This document shows positions 18,577 to 27,207 of a stretch of 64,000 nt of DNA, piece by piece. The notes below the pieces were generated by a model that had not been told where the DNA came from, made no database searches, and saw only the letters and a program-made list of their open reading frames with translations. Source of the stretch: Pseudodonghicola sp048268305 (GTDB taxonomy: Bacteria > Pseudomonadota > Alphaproteobacteria > Rhodobacterales > Rhodobacteraceae); NCBI RefSeq assembly GCF_048268305.1, contig NZ_JBLWVT010000006.1, positions 124,001 through 188,000 of the forward strand, written 5' to 3'. A program made the position numbers and the translations under genes. Numbering within the stretch: position 1 is the first letter of the stretch; every line of letters starts with the position of its first letter.

Positions 18577-19166
18577 CCGCCCATCAGGCGGGGCTGATCG
18601 GCTGCACCCAATGCGGCAAGGTCCATGTGCCCGGCACCGCCCGGTGCAGCCGCTGCGGCGCCCCCTTGGCGCCGCGCAGCCTGGCCAGCCTGCAGCGCGT
18701 CTGGGCCTGGCTGTTCGCCGGGCTGGTGGTCTATGTGCCGGCGAATCTCTATCCCATGCTGCGCACCACCCAGTTGGGGCGGGAGTATGACAATACCATT
18801 TTCGGCGGGGTGATCGAACTGATGCACCATGGCGATGCGGGGATCGCGCTGATCGTCTTCACCGCCTCGATCATCATCCCGGTGTCGAAATTCATCGCCA
18901 TTTCCTATCTGGCGCTCAGCGTATCGCGCCATGTGCGCCTGCCGGCGCACCGACGGCACCTGCTTTACGAGGTGGTCGAATTCATTGGCCGCTGGTCGAT
19001 GATCGACGTTTTCGTGGTGGCGATCCTGTCGTCCCTCGTGCAACTCGACTTCGCTGCGACAATCCGCCCGGGGATCGCCGCCGCCAGTTTCGCGCTTTCT
19101 GTCGCCTTCACCATGCTGTCGGCATTGAGCTTTGATCCCCGCTTGATCTGGGATGATACCGAATGA
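18543..19166 (+). CDS. PqiA-domain membrane protein (second half)
   Basis: 207 residues. It carries CTQC and CSRC motifs at about 21-24 and 36-39, then VPANLYPMLRTTQLG, a conserved PqiA stretch, and four hydrophobic segments. The only in-frame start ahead of the zinc ribbon is TTG 18543, inside the end of the preceding gene, so translation is probably coupled to it. Together with its neighbour it makes up a split PqiA. Confidence 0.83.
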   Translation: MENPGRPPQILTAHQAGLIGCTQCGKVHVPGTARCSRCGAPLAPRSLASLQRVWAWLFAGLVVYVPANLYPMLRTTQLGREYDNTIFGGVIELMHHGDAGIALIVFTASIIIPVSKFIAISYLALSVSRHVRLPAHRRHLLYEVVEFIGRWSMIDVFVVAILSSLVQLDFAATIRPGIAAASFALSVAFTMLSALSFDPRLIWDDTE

Positions 19167-19218
19167 CATGGCAGGATGGACACAGCATGCCGACCGCCCC
19201 ACGATGGAGAGCCGCAAG

Positions 19219-21345
19219 ATGACCGAGCCGACGCCCGAAACCTCGGCCCCCACGCCCTCTGCCCCCCTCATCGAAGGGCCGAAACCATCGTTCTGGCGTA
19301 ATCTCTCGCTCGTCTGGCTGGTGCCGCTGGCCGCGCTCGCCGTGACCCTGTTCATCGCCTGGCAAAGCTGGGCGGAACGCGGCACGCTGATCGAAATCTG
19401 GTTCGAGAACGCCGCCGGCGTCACCGCCAACGACACCCAGATCCGCTATCGCGACGTCAATATCGGCGTGGTCGAGAAGGTCACCTTCTCGGATGATCTG
19501 ACCTCGGTCATCGTCAATGCCCGGATCGACCGGGCGGTGGCGGCCAAGCTGCCCCATAACGCCCAATTCTGGGTGGTCCGCCCCGAGGTCTCGACCAGCG
19601 GCATTTCCGGCCTCTCGACCGTGCTCTCCGGTGTCTATATCCAGGCCGCCTTTGAACCGGTCGCTGACGGAAGCGACCCCATCTTCATGGGGTTGGAGCA
19701 GCCGCCATTGATTCAGCCCGGCATGAAGGGCACCAGGGTGACGTTGAGCGCACGGGATGCCGGCCAGTTGACCGCTGGCGCACCGATCTATTTCCGCGGC
19801 ATCGAGGTCGGCAATATCGAGGCGCCCCGGCTTCTCGAGACCGGCAATGGCGTCGAGGTGAATGCCTTCATCGCCGCCCCGCATGACAAATTGCTGACCT
19901 CGGCCACGCGGTTCTGGCTGACTTCGGGCTTTTCGGTCAACTTCGGGCCCGGGGGGATCAACCTCTCGGTCGGCTCGGTGGCGGGGATCCTGCGCGGTGG
20001 GCTGACCTTCGACACCGTCTATTCGGGCGGCCAGCCGATCGAGGCCGGCCATGTGTTCGATCTCTATGCCAGCGAGGACGCCGCGCGCTCCTCCGCCTTC
20101 AGCAAGCCGCTGGAGAACCCGGTGGAGCTGACCGTAGAATTCGACCAATCGGTCGCCGGGCTCGGGGTCGATTCCGAGGTCATCTACAAGGGGCTGGTGA
20201 TCGGCAAGGTCTCGGCCCTCGGGGCCTTCGTCGAAGAGCGCAACGGCGAAAGGGACGTGATCCTGCGCGCCACGCTCTCCATCGACCCGGGCCGGCTCGG
20301 TCTCGATCCCAATACCTCGGAAGCCGATATCATGGCCTTCTTCGCCGACGAGGTCGACAACGGGCTGCGCGCGCGGCTGATGTCGAAAAGCATCTTCTCA
20401 CGCTCGCTCTCGGTCGAGCTGGTGGAACTGCCCGACGCGGCGCCGGCGCATCTCGATACCTCGACCTCGGCGCCGCCGCGAATCCCCTCGGTTCCCGCCG
20501 ACATTCCGGATGCGGGGGCCACGGTCCAGGGGGTGATGAACCGGGTCGACTCGCTGCCGATCGAAGAGCTGATGCAGCAGGCCATCGCGACGCTCTCCTC
20601 GATCGAAAGCCTTGCCGGCGACGAAAAGCTGCGCGCCGCCCCGGATGCCTTTGTCAAGCTGATGGACGATGCCCGCGGCCTGGTGGGCAGCGCGGACGCC
20701 CAGGCGCTGCCCGGCGAGTTGCGCAGCACCGTCGAAGAACTGCGCGGCGTCGCCGAAAACCTGCGCACCGCGGAGGCCGTGGGCAAGCTGGTCACCGCGC
20801 TGGATTCCGCCGCCGAGGCCGCCACCACGGTGACCGATGTCGCCAATTACTTCGATCAGAAGATCGCCGGGGTGCCTCAGCTGGTCGACGGGCTCAACCA
20901 GCTGACCACCAAGGCCAATTCGCTTGATGTCGAGACTTTCGTGACCGCCGCCACCGCCTTCCTCGACAGCACCCGGGCGCTGATCGACCAGGACAGCACC
21001 CGCGCCCTGCCCGCCAGCCTGTCGGCCGCGCTGGACCAGGCCCAGGCGGCGCTGGCCGAGCTGCGCGCCGGCGGCGCGGTCGAGAACGTCAATGCCACGC
21101 TCTCCTCTGCCCGCGACGCCACCGCCGCGGTGCAGCAGGCGGTCGCCGACCTGCCCGACCTCGCCCAGCGGATCGACCAACTGGTAAGCCAGGCGCAAGA
21201 CGTGCTGGCCGGCTACGGCCAGAACTCGCGCTTCAGCCGCGAAACCCTCGACGCGCTGCGCGAACTGCGGACGACGGCGCAGGCCCTGACCAACCTGGCC
21301 CGCTCGATCGAGCGGTCCCCCAATTCCCTTCTGTTCGGACGGTGA
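19219..21345 (+). CDS. pqiB: PqiB-like MCE-domain protein
   Basis: 708 residues, one N-terminal membrane segment (about 31-49), the rest periplasmic. Three MCE repeats are seen at about 55-150 (WFENAAGVTANDTQIRYRDVNIG), 170-260 (ARDAGQLTAGAPIYFRGIEVG) and 285-390 (FDQSVAGLGVDSEVIYKGLVIG). A long helical C-terminal tail follows, likely a coiled coil reaching the outer membrane, as in PqiB tubes. ATG 19219 was chosen over 19204 and 19153 because GGAGAG lies about 8 nt upstream. It transports lipids between the membranes together with the PqiA proteins and PqiC. Confidence 0.92.
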   Translation: MTEPTPETSAPTPSAPLIEGPKPSFWRNLSLVWLVPLAALAVTLFIAWQSWAERGTLIEIWFENAAGVTANDTQIRYRDVNIGVVEKVTFSDDLTSVIVNARIDRAVAAKLPHNAQFWVVRPEVSTSGISGLSTVLSGVYIQAAFEPVADGSDPIFMGLEQPPLIQPGMKGTRVTLSARDAGQLTAGAPIYFRGIEVGNIEAPRLLETGNGVEVNAFIAAPHDKLLTSATRFWLTSGFSVNFGPGGINLSVGSVAGILRGGLTFDTVYSGGQPIEAGHVFDLYASEDAARSSAFSKPLENPVELTVEFDQSVAGLGVDSEVIYKGLVIGKVSALGAFVEERNGERDVILRATLSIDPGRLGLDPNTSEADIMAFFADEVDNGLRARLMSKSIFSRSLSVELVELPDAAPAHLDTSTSAPPRIPSVPADIPDAGATVQGVMNRVDSLPIEELMQQAIATLSSIESLAGDEKLRAAPDAFVKLMDDARGLVGSADAQALPGELRSTVEELRGVAENLRTAEAVGKLVTALDSAAEAATTVTDVANYFDQKIAGVPQLVDGLNQLTTKANSLDVETFVTAATAFLDSTRALIDQDSTRALPASLSAALDQAQAALAELRAGGAVENVNATLSSARDATAAVQQAVADLPDLAQRIDQLVSQAQDVLAGYGQNSRFSRETLDALRELRTTAQALTNLARSIERSPNSLLFGR

Positions 21346-21348
21346 CCC

Positions 21349-21909
21349 ATGACACGCCTTGCCCCCCTGCTCCTGCTTGCCCTGGCCGCCTGTGGCGATA
21401 CCGCGCCGCGTTACCTGATCCCGGCGGCGGCCGAAGCTCCCGCCCCGCGGCTGGCGCTGCGGGTCGCCTCGGTCGAGATCCGGCAGGTCTCGCTGCCGGC
21501 CTATGCCTCGAATGACCAGATGCTGCGGGAAGAGGCGAGCGGCGCGTTGAAACCGGTGAAAAGCGCGCTCTGGGCCGATACGCCCAATCGGGCGATCACC
21601 CAGCAACTCGCCGATTACATCGCCACGACCAGCAACGCCGAGGTCGCGGCAGAACCCTGGCCGCTATCCACCGCGGCGCAGGCGCAGATCGGTGTGCGGG
21701 TCTCGGAACTCGCCGCGCGGCTCGATGGGCAATTGCATCTGACCGGGCAATTCGCGATCTCCTCCTATGACAGGATCGTCCGCGAACGCATCGTCCCCTT
21801 TGCGATCGCCGTGCCGCTGAGTTCGGACGCGCCGGCAGAGATCGCCAAAGCGACCGGCACCGCCATCGACCTGCTCGGGCGGCAGATCGCCGAAAGCCTG
21901 CGCCGCTGA
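21349..21909 (+). CDS. pqiC: PqiC-like lipoprotein
   Basis: 186 residues. It has a lipoprotein signal peptide with the lipobox LAAC at residues 12-15, then a domain of the ABC-type transport auxiliary (PqiC/YmbA) family with YLIP, VEIRQVSLPAY and LWADTPNRAITQQLADYI. It starts 3 nt after the pqiB stop and should sit on the inner leaflet of the outer membrane as the docking partner of the PqiB tube. Confidence 0.9.
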   Translation: MTRLAPLLLLALAACGDTAPRYLIPAAAEAPAPRLALRVASVEIRQVSLPAYASNDQMLREEASGALKPVKSALWADTPNRAITQQLADYIATTSNAEVAAEPWPLSTAAQAQIGVRVSELAARLDGQLHLTGQFAISSYDRIVRERIVPFAIAVPLSSDAPAEIAKATGTAIDLLGRQIAESLRR

Positions 21910-22045
21910 GCGCCATGACCGTCAGACCGCAAGGCTGATCACCGACCGGGGCGATGCCGCGCCGGTCCATCCACTATGGCGACGGCTTCGGGCCTCGCCT
22001 CCGTCACGACCACAGAAGGCGATGCACCGCCTCTGCCTGCGTCGC

Positions 22046-22074
22046 TTGACAATCCCCTGCCCTTGGCATCACTT
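22046..22074 (+). promoter_or_regulatory. Probable promoter of the cob operon
   Basis: A perfect -35 hexamer TTGACA (22046-22051) is followed after 17 nt by a weak -10 (TCACTT, 22069-22074). The start point this predicts falls at the 5' end of the cobalamin riboswitch. Confidence 0.5.
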
Positions 22075-22292
22075 GGCGCCTGCTGGTTCCTGTCGATGAC
22101 AGGCCAAGAGGGAATGCGATACGCCCGCCGCCCGCAAGGGTCAGGGCCGAAGCGCAGCCGCCCCCGCGACCGTGACCGGAGAGGTCGCCCGACCACTGGC
22201 CAACTGGCTGGGAAGGTGGGCAGACCGCCGGAGATGCAGCGCCCTGCGCCGCGCTCCGACATCCGCAAGCCGGGAGACCTGCCAGCGCATGT
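22070..22292 (+). promoter_or_regulatory. Cobalamin (B12) riboswitch 1
   Basis: The conserved core elements are present in order: AAGAGGGAA (22106-22114), GCCGCCCCCGCGACCGTGA (22157-22175), CTGGGAAGGTGG (22208-22219) and the B12 box AGCCGGGAGACCTGCC (22268-22283). The peripheral arm is long. A short hairpin (GCGAA/TTCGC, about 22302-22319) lies between the aptamer and the first gene and may form part of the switch. It should shut off the downstream cob operon when adenosylcobalamin is abundant. Confidence 0.93.
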
Positions 22293-22396
22293 ATGCAACG
22301 GGCGAACGGGGTGTTTCGCGACCGGCTTTGGGCTGTCCCATTGGCGGATACCCGTGCTGGCCTCTCCCCCTCCTCGCCCCCTGACAGGAGGGGATC

Positions 22397-22759
22397 ATGG
22401 CCGGGGTCACGATCACAGTCTGCACCACCTGCCGCCGCGGCCAGCCCGCCGAGGCAGAAGCTCCGCGCCCGGGCACCCGGATGCTCACCGCACTTGCAGC
22501 GGCAGAGCTTCCCGACGGCGTGACGCTGCGCCCGGTCGAATGCCTCTCGGCCTGTTCGCGCGGCTGCGCCCTGGCGCTGAGCGGCGGGTCCGATCGCTGG
22601 ACCTATATCTATGGCGATCTCGATCCCGACCTCCATCTGCCCGAGCTCCTCGACGGCATCGCCGCCTATGCCGCGACTGCGGATGGCATCGTGCCCTGGC
22701 GCGACCGTCCGGTGATCTTTCGCAAACAATCCATCGCCCGCCTACCGCCGCAGGAGTAA
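22397..22759 (+). CDS. DUF1636 metal-binding-like protein
   Basis: 120 residues. It has a thioredoxin-like ferredoxin arrangement of cysteines: CTTCRRG near residue 9 and ECLSACSRGC near 49-58. The DUF1636 family occurs beside cobW in riboswitch-controlled cob operons of alphaproteobacteria; its biochemical role is not established. Here it is the first gene after the riboswitch and lies 6 bp ahead of cobW. A role in cobalt handling or redox delivery to CobG or CobN is possible but is inference. The start at ATG 22397 follows GGAGGGG at 22388-22394 closely. Confidence 0.8.
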   Translation: MAGVTITVCTTCRRGQPAEAEAPRPGTRMLTALAAAELPDGVTLRPVECLSACSRGCALALSGGSDRWTYIYGDLDPDLHLPELLDGIAAYAATADGIVPWRDRPVIFRKQSIARLPPQE

Positions 22760-22765
22760 CCGCGC

Positions 22766-23800
22766 ATGTCCGATCTGACCAAAACCCCCGTCACCGTCAT
22801 CACCGGTTTTCTCGGCGCCGGAAAAACCACGTTGATCCGTCACCTGATGGCCAACCCGCAGGGCAAGCGCCTGGCCGTGCTGGTCAACGAATTCGGCACC
22901 GCCGGCGTCGATGGCGATATCCTGCAATCCTGCGCCGATGAGAATTGCCCGGCCGAGAATATCGTCGAGCTTGCCAATGGCTGCATCTGCTGCACCGTCG
23001 CCGACGATTTCATCCCGACGATCGAAGCGTTGATGGCGCTGCCGCAAAAACCCGATCACATCCTGATCGAAACCTCCGGCCTCGCCCTGCCGAAACCGCT
23101 GCTGAAGGCCTTCGACTGGCCGGCGATCCGCTCGCGCATCACCGTCGACGGGGTGATCGCGCTCGCCGATGCCGAAGCCGTCGCCGCCGGCCGTTTCGCC
23201 CCCGATCTGGCGGCGGTCGAGGCGCAGCGCGCCGCCGATGACAGTCTGGACCACGAAACGCCGCTGTCCGAGGTCTTCGAGGATCAGATCGCCTGCGCCG
23301 ATATCGTGCTCCTCTCCAAGGCCGATCTGGCGGGAGAGGCCGGGCTTGCCGCCGCCCGCGCGGTGATCGAGGCCGAGGCGCCCCGCAAGCTGCCGGTGCT
23401 GCCGATGACCGAAGGGGTGATCGACCCGCGCGTCATCCTCGGCCTCGGGGCAGCGGCCGAGGATGACCTCGACGCCCGCCCCTCGCATCACGACGGCGCC
23501 GACGATCACGAACATGACGATTTCGACAGTATCGTCGTCGATCTGGGCGAGATCGCCGATGTCGCGGCGCTGGAGGCGGCGATCCTCAGGCTGGCCCGCG
23601 ACCAGCATGTGCTGCGGGTCAAGGGCCATGTCGCCGTGGAGGGCAAGCCGATGCGGCTACTGGTCCAGGCGGTGGGGGAACGTCTGCGCACCCAATACGA
23701 CCGTCCCTGGGGCGACGCGCCGCGCCGGTCGCATCTGGTGGTGATCGCGGAACACCATGACATCGACGAACCGGCGATCCGCGCGGTGCTGGGGATCTGA
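22766..23800 (+). CDS. cobW: Cobalamin biosynthesis GTPase CobW
   Basis: 344 residues, G3E-family metallochaperone GTPase that supplies Co(II) for the cobaltochelatase. P-loop GFLGAGKT at 14-21, the metal-binding GCICC at 72-76, SKADL as the guanine specificity motif, and a histidine/aspartate-rich segment (SHHDGADDHEHDD) between the GTPase and C-terminal domains. It lies between the DUF1636 gene and cobN under riboswitch 1. Confidence 0.95.
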   Translation: MSDLTKTPVTVITGFLGAGKTTLIRHLMANPQGKRLAVLVNEFGTAGVDGDILQSCADENCPAENIVELANGCICCTVADDFIPTIEALMALPQKPDHILIETSGLALPKPLLKAFDWPAIRSRITVDGVIALADAEAVAAGRFAPDLAAVEAQRAADDSLDHETPLSEVFEDQIACADIVLLSKADLAGEAGLAAARAVIEAEAPRKLPVLPMTEGVIDPRVILGLGAAAEDDLDARPSHHDGADDHEHDDFDSIVVDLGEIADVAALEAAILRLARDQHVLRVKGHVAVEGKPMRLLVQAVGERLRTQYDRPWGDAPRRSHLVVIAEHHDIDEPAIRAVLGI

Positions 23801-23842
23801 GACAGGATGATCAAGCACCAACTATTTCAACCGAACACCGCA

Positions 23843-23926
23843 GGATCGCGCCCGACACCGAGGGGGGGCGTAATCGTGCCCGCCCTAGGGGGCGGGGTCG
23901 GGCGCGATCCGGATCGCAAGCGATCC
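23843..23926. repeat. Inverted repeat and hairpin between cobW and cobN
   Basis: A perfect 14-bp inverted repeat (23843-23856 and 23897-23910) encloses a 40-nt G- and C-rich spacer. It is followed directly by a second small hairpin, GGATCG-CAAG-CGATCC (23911-23926). Together they fill most of the 161-bp cobW-cobN gap. There is no T tract, so it may act as an mRNA stabiliser or a partial terminator within the operon. Confidence 0.7.
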
Positions 23927-23961
23927 GGTGGTCTATGCATGACTGCACGCGGAGCCCACTG

Positions 23962-26900
23962 ATGCACGTCGTCTTCCGCGAAAGTCACGGGTTGGAGGAA
24001 ACCGACACCCCCCGGGATCTGGGCCAGAACCCGGCCGATCTGGTGGTGCTGTCGTTTTCCGACAGCGATCTCGGCGCTTTCGCGGCGGGCTGGAAACGCG
24101 CGGCGGGCGGTCTGCCCTCGCTGCGCCTTGCCAATCTGGCGGCGCTGCGCCATCCGCTCTCGGTCGATACCTATGCCGACCAGACGCTGCGCGGTGCCAA
24201 GGGCGTGCTGGTGCGGCTGATCGGCGGCGAAAGCTATTGGTCCTATGGGCTGGCGGTGCTGCAGGATATCGCCCGCCGCCAGGGCATCGCGCTGGCGATC
24301 CTTGCCGCCGACGGCCGGCCCGACCCGCGGCTTGACGCGCTCTCCACCCTGCCCACCAGCACCTTGCGCCGCTTGCAGACGCTCTGCGACGCCGGTGGCG
24401 CGGTGGCGGCCCAGGCGGCATTGGCGCAGCTTGCCCTCTCTGCGGGTCTCTACGCCGGCCCCGTCGCCGGCGCCAAGGTGGTGCCCGAGGCTGGCTTCTA
24501 TCGCCCCGGCTTGGGCGTGGTTGCCGCGCCTGAGCCGGATGAACGGCCCCTCGTGCTCGTCACCTTCTACCGATCCTATCTCACTTCCGCCGATACCGAT
24601 CCGATCGACGCGCTGATCGCGGCGCTTGAGGCGCGCGGGTTCACCGCCATCGGCGCCTTCGCCCCCAGCCTGAAGGAGCCCGGCGCCGCCACCTGGCTGC
24701 GGTCCGAGATCACCCGCCTCAAACCCACCGTCCTCGTCAACGCCACCGCCTTTTCCGCCAAGGGCGGCGACGGCACGCCCTCACCACTCGACGCCGGCGC
24801 CTGCCCGGTGTTTCAGGTCGCGCTCTCGACCGCCGAGCGCCGCCAATGGGCCGAGGCCGACCGCGGCCTTTCCCCCGCCGATCTGGCGATGCATGTGGTG
24901 CTGCCCGAGATCGACGGGCGGCTCTTCGCCGGGGTGATCAGCTTCAAATCCGCCGGCGCCCGCGATCCCGATCTGCAATTCGCCCGGCTGACCCACCGGC
25001 CCGATCCCGACCGCATCGCCGCCGTAGCCGATCGCGTGGCGGGCTGGCACCGGCTGGCGACGCTGCGGCCCGCCGTCAAGCGGCTGGCCGTGATCCTCTC
25101 CACCTATCCGGGCAAGGCGCATCAACTGGCCCATGCGGTGGGGCTGGATGCACTGGCCTCGTGCAACGCGATCCTCTCGGGACTGCGGGAGGCTGGCCAC
25201 GACACCGCCCCCCTGCCGAACCTCGGGCCAAGCCTGATGACCGAGAGGCTGAGCTGGCCGCTTGACGCCTACCGCAAGGCGCTCACCACCCTGCCGCAGC
25301 CGCTGCAGGACGATCTGACCGCCGCCTGGGGCGCGGCGGAGGAGGACCCGGGCCTGCGTGACGGCGCCTTCCATTTCGCCGCGATCCGCGCCGGGAATGC
25401 CCTGATCGCGCTGCAACCAGAGCGGGGCGCGGTTCAGGCCCGCGCCGATGATTATCACGATCTGTCGCGCACCCCGTCTCACGGCTATGTCGCCTTCTAC
25501 CTCTGGCTCAGGGCGCAGACCGACGCGCTGATCCATATCGGTGCCCATGGCACGCTGGAGTGGTTGCCGGGCAAATCCGTCGCCCTCTCGCCCACCTGCT
25601 GGCCCGAGGCGTTGATCGGCGATCTGCCGGTGATCTACCCTTTCATCGTCAACGACCCCGGTGAGGCGGCGCAGGCCAAGCGCCGGATCGGCGCCGTCAC
25701 CCTCGGCCATCTGCCGCCGCCCCTGGCGCAGACCCAATTGCCCGAGGGGTTGGGGCGGCTGGAGCATCTGCTCGACGAATATTCCACCGCCGACGGGCTG
25801 GACCCGGGCCGCCGCGACCGGCTGATCGTCGACATCCGGGCAGAGGCGCGGGGCACCGGGGTGGAGGACGATCTGGGGCTTGGCCCCGACACCTCAGCCG
25901 CCGAGGCGATCACCCGCATCGACCGCTTCGTCTGCGACATCAAGGAAAGCCAGTTCGGCGAGGGGCTGCACGTCTTCGGCACCGGTGAGTGCGGCGCCGA
26001 GGAACGCGCCGGCTTGCTGGCGGCGCTGGCCGGCCGCTTCGTCGCGCCTGGCCCCTCCGGCTCCCCCTTCCGGGGGCGGGCGGATGTGCTGCCGACCGGG
26101 CGGAACCTTTTCACCACCGATCCGCGCGCGGTGCCCTCGCGCGCCGCCCATGCACAGGGGGTGAGGTTGGCCGAGGAATTGCTGCGCCGCCACCTGCAGG
26201 ATCACGGCGACTGGCCGCGCGGGCTGGTCGTCGACCTCTGGGGATCGGCCAGCATGCGCACGGCGGGCGAGGAATTCGCCATGGCGCTGCATCTGGCCGG
26301 GCTGGCGCCGCGCTGGGACGAAGGGTCTGAGCGCGTCAGCGGGTTCGAGATCATCCCGCTGACCCTGCTGAACCGCCCCCGGATCGACGTCACCTTGCGG
26401 GTCTCGGGTCTCTTCCGCGATGTCTTCCCGGGGCTGGCGCAGATGTTCGAGGCCGGGGCCGAGGCGCTGGCGGCACGTGAGGAGACGGCGGAGGACAACC
26501 CCTATCTGACCCGAACCCCGCGCGTCTTCGGGCCGAAGCCCGGTTCCTACGGGCTGAACATGGGCGCGGCGCTGGAGGATTATGGCGACGAGGGCCGCGC
26601 CCTGGCAGCGGAGGCCTGGATAAACTCCTCCTCCCACAGCATTGACATAAAAGGAGAAATCAACCAGAACCGACCAGCATTTGAGGCCCGGGTACGGCAG
26701 GCCGATGCCTTCGTCCACCTGCAGGATCTGGCGGAGACCGACCTGCTGATGGCCGCCGATTACGCCGCGCATGAGGCAGGGTTCGCCGCTGCCGCCGCGC
26801 ATCTTGGCGCGAAAACCCCGGCGCTCTATCACCTCGACGCCAGCCGCCCCGAGGCACCGCGCGCCCGTGCCTTGGGCGAGGAGATCGCCCGCGTCACCCG

Positions 26901-27207
26901 GGCGCGTGCCGCCAATCCCGACTGGGCGAGCGGCATGATGCGCCACGGGTTTCGCGGCGCGGCGGAGATTGCGGCGACGCTCGATCATCTGGCCGCCTTC
27001 GCGCATCTGGCGGCGGTGGTGCCGGCGCATCTCTTTGACCTCTATTTCGACGCCACGCTGGGGCGCGCCGATCTGGTCGACTTCATGGCGCGCGAGAACC
27101 CTCAGGCGCTCGAGGCGCTGCGCGGCCGCTTCCGCGCGCTGCAGGACGCAGGCCTCTGGATCACCCGGCGCAACTCCATCGCCGCGGCACTGGAGGGGGC
27201 GGCATGA
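23962..27207 (+). CDS. cobN: Cobaltochelatase subunit CobN
   Basis: 1081 residues, the large subunit of the aerobic ATP-dependent cobaltochelatase that inserts cobalt into hydrogenobyrinate a,c-diamide together with CobS and CobT. Recognisable stretches include GESYWSYG, HIGAHGTLEWLPGKS, GTGECGAEER, LWGSASMRTAGEE and INSSSHSIDIKGE. ATG 23962 (MHVVFRE) is used because GGAG lies 7 nt upstream; an in-frame ATG at 23935 lacks one. cobS and cobT are not in the window. The stop overlaps cobG as ATGA. Confidence 0.95.
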   Translation: MHVVFRESHGLEETDTPRDLGQNPADLVVLSFSDSDLGAFAAGWKRAAGGLPSLRLANLAALRHPLSVDTYADQTLRGAKGVLVRLIGGESYWSYGLAVLQDIARRQGIALAILAADGRPDPRLDALSTLPTSTLRRLQTLCDAGGAVAAQAALAQLALSAGLYAGPVAGAKVVPEAGFYRPGLGVVAAPEPDERPLVLVTFYRSYLTSADTDPIDALIAALEARGFTAIGAFAPSLKEPGAATWLRSEITRLKPTVLVNATAFSAKGGDGTPSPLDAGACPVFQVALSTAERRQWAEADRGLSPADLAMHVVLPEIDGRLFAGVISFKSAGARDPDLQFARLTHRPDPDRIAAVADRVAGWHRLATLRPAVKRLAVILSTYPGKAHQLAHAVGLDALASCNAILSGLREAGHDTAPLPNLGPSLMTERLSWPLDAYRKALTTLPQPLQDDLTAAWGAAEEDPGLRDGAFHFAAIRAGNALIALQPERGAVQARADDYHDLSRTPSHGYVAFYLWLRAQTDALIHIGAHGTLEWLPGKSVALSPTCWPEALIGDLPVIYPFIVNDPGEAAQAKRRIGAVTLGHLPPPLAQTQLPEGLGRLEHLLDEYSTADGLDPGRRDRLIVDIRAEARGTGVEDDLGLGPDTSAAEAITRIDRFVCDIKESQFGEGLHVFGTGECGAEERAGLLAALAGRFVAPGPSGSPFRGRADVLPTGRNLFTTDPRAVPSRAAHAQGVRLAEELLRRHLQDHGDWPRGLVVDLWGSASMRTAGEEFAMALHLAGLAPRWDEGSERVSGFEIIPLTLLNRPRIDVTLRVSGLFRDVFPGLAQMFEAGAEALAAREETAEDNPYLTRTPRVFGPKPGSYGLNMGAALEDYGDEGRALAAEAWINSSSHSIDIKGEINQNRPAFEARVRQADAFVHLQDLAETDLLMAADYAAHEAGFAAAAAHLGAKTPALYHLDASRPEAPRARALGEEIARVTRARAANPDWASGMMRHGFRGAAEIAATLDHLAAFAHLAAVVPAHLFDLYFDATLGRADLVDFMARENPQALEALRGRFRALQDAGLWITRRNSIAAALEGAA

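Noticed and set aside
21976..22941. 321-codon plus-strand frame across the cob leader
   Set aside because: It covers riboswitch 1 and reads DUF1636 and cobW out of frame.
24781..25767. 328-codon minus-strand frame inside cobN
   Set aside because: Shadow of cobN; no start signal or recognised motif.
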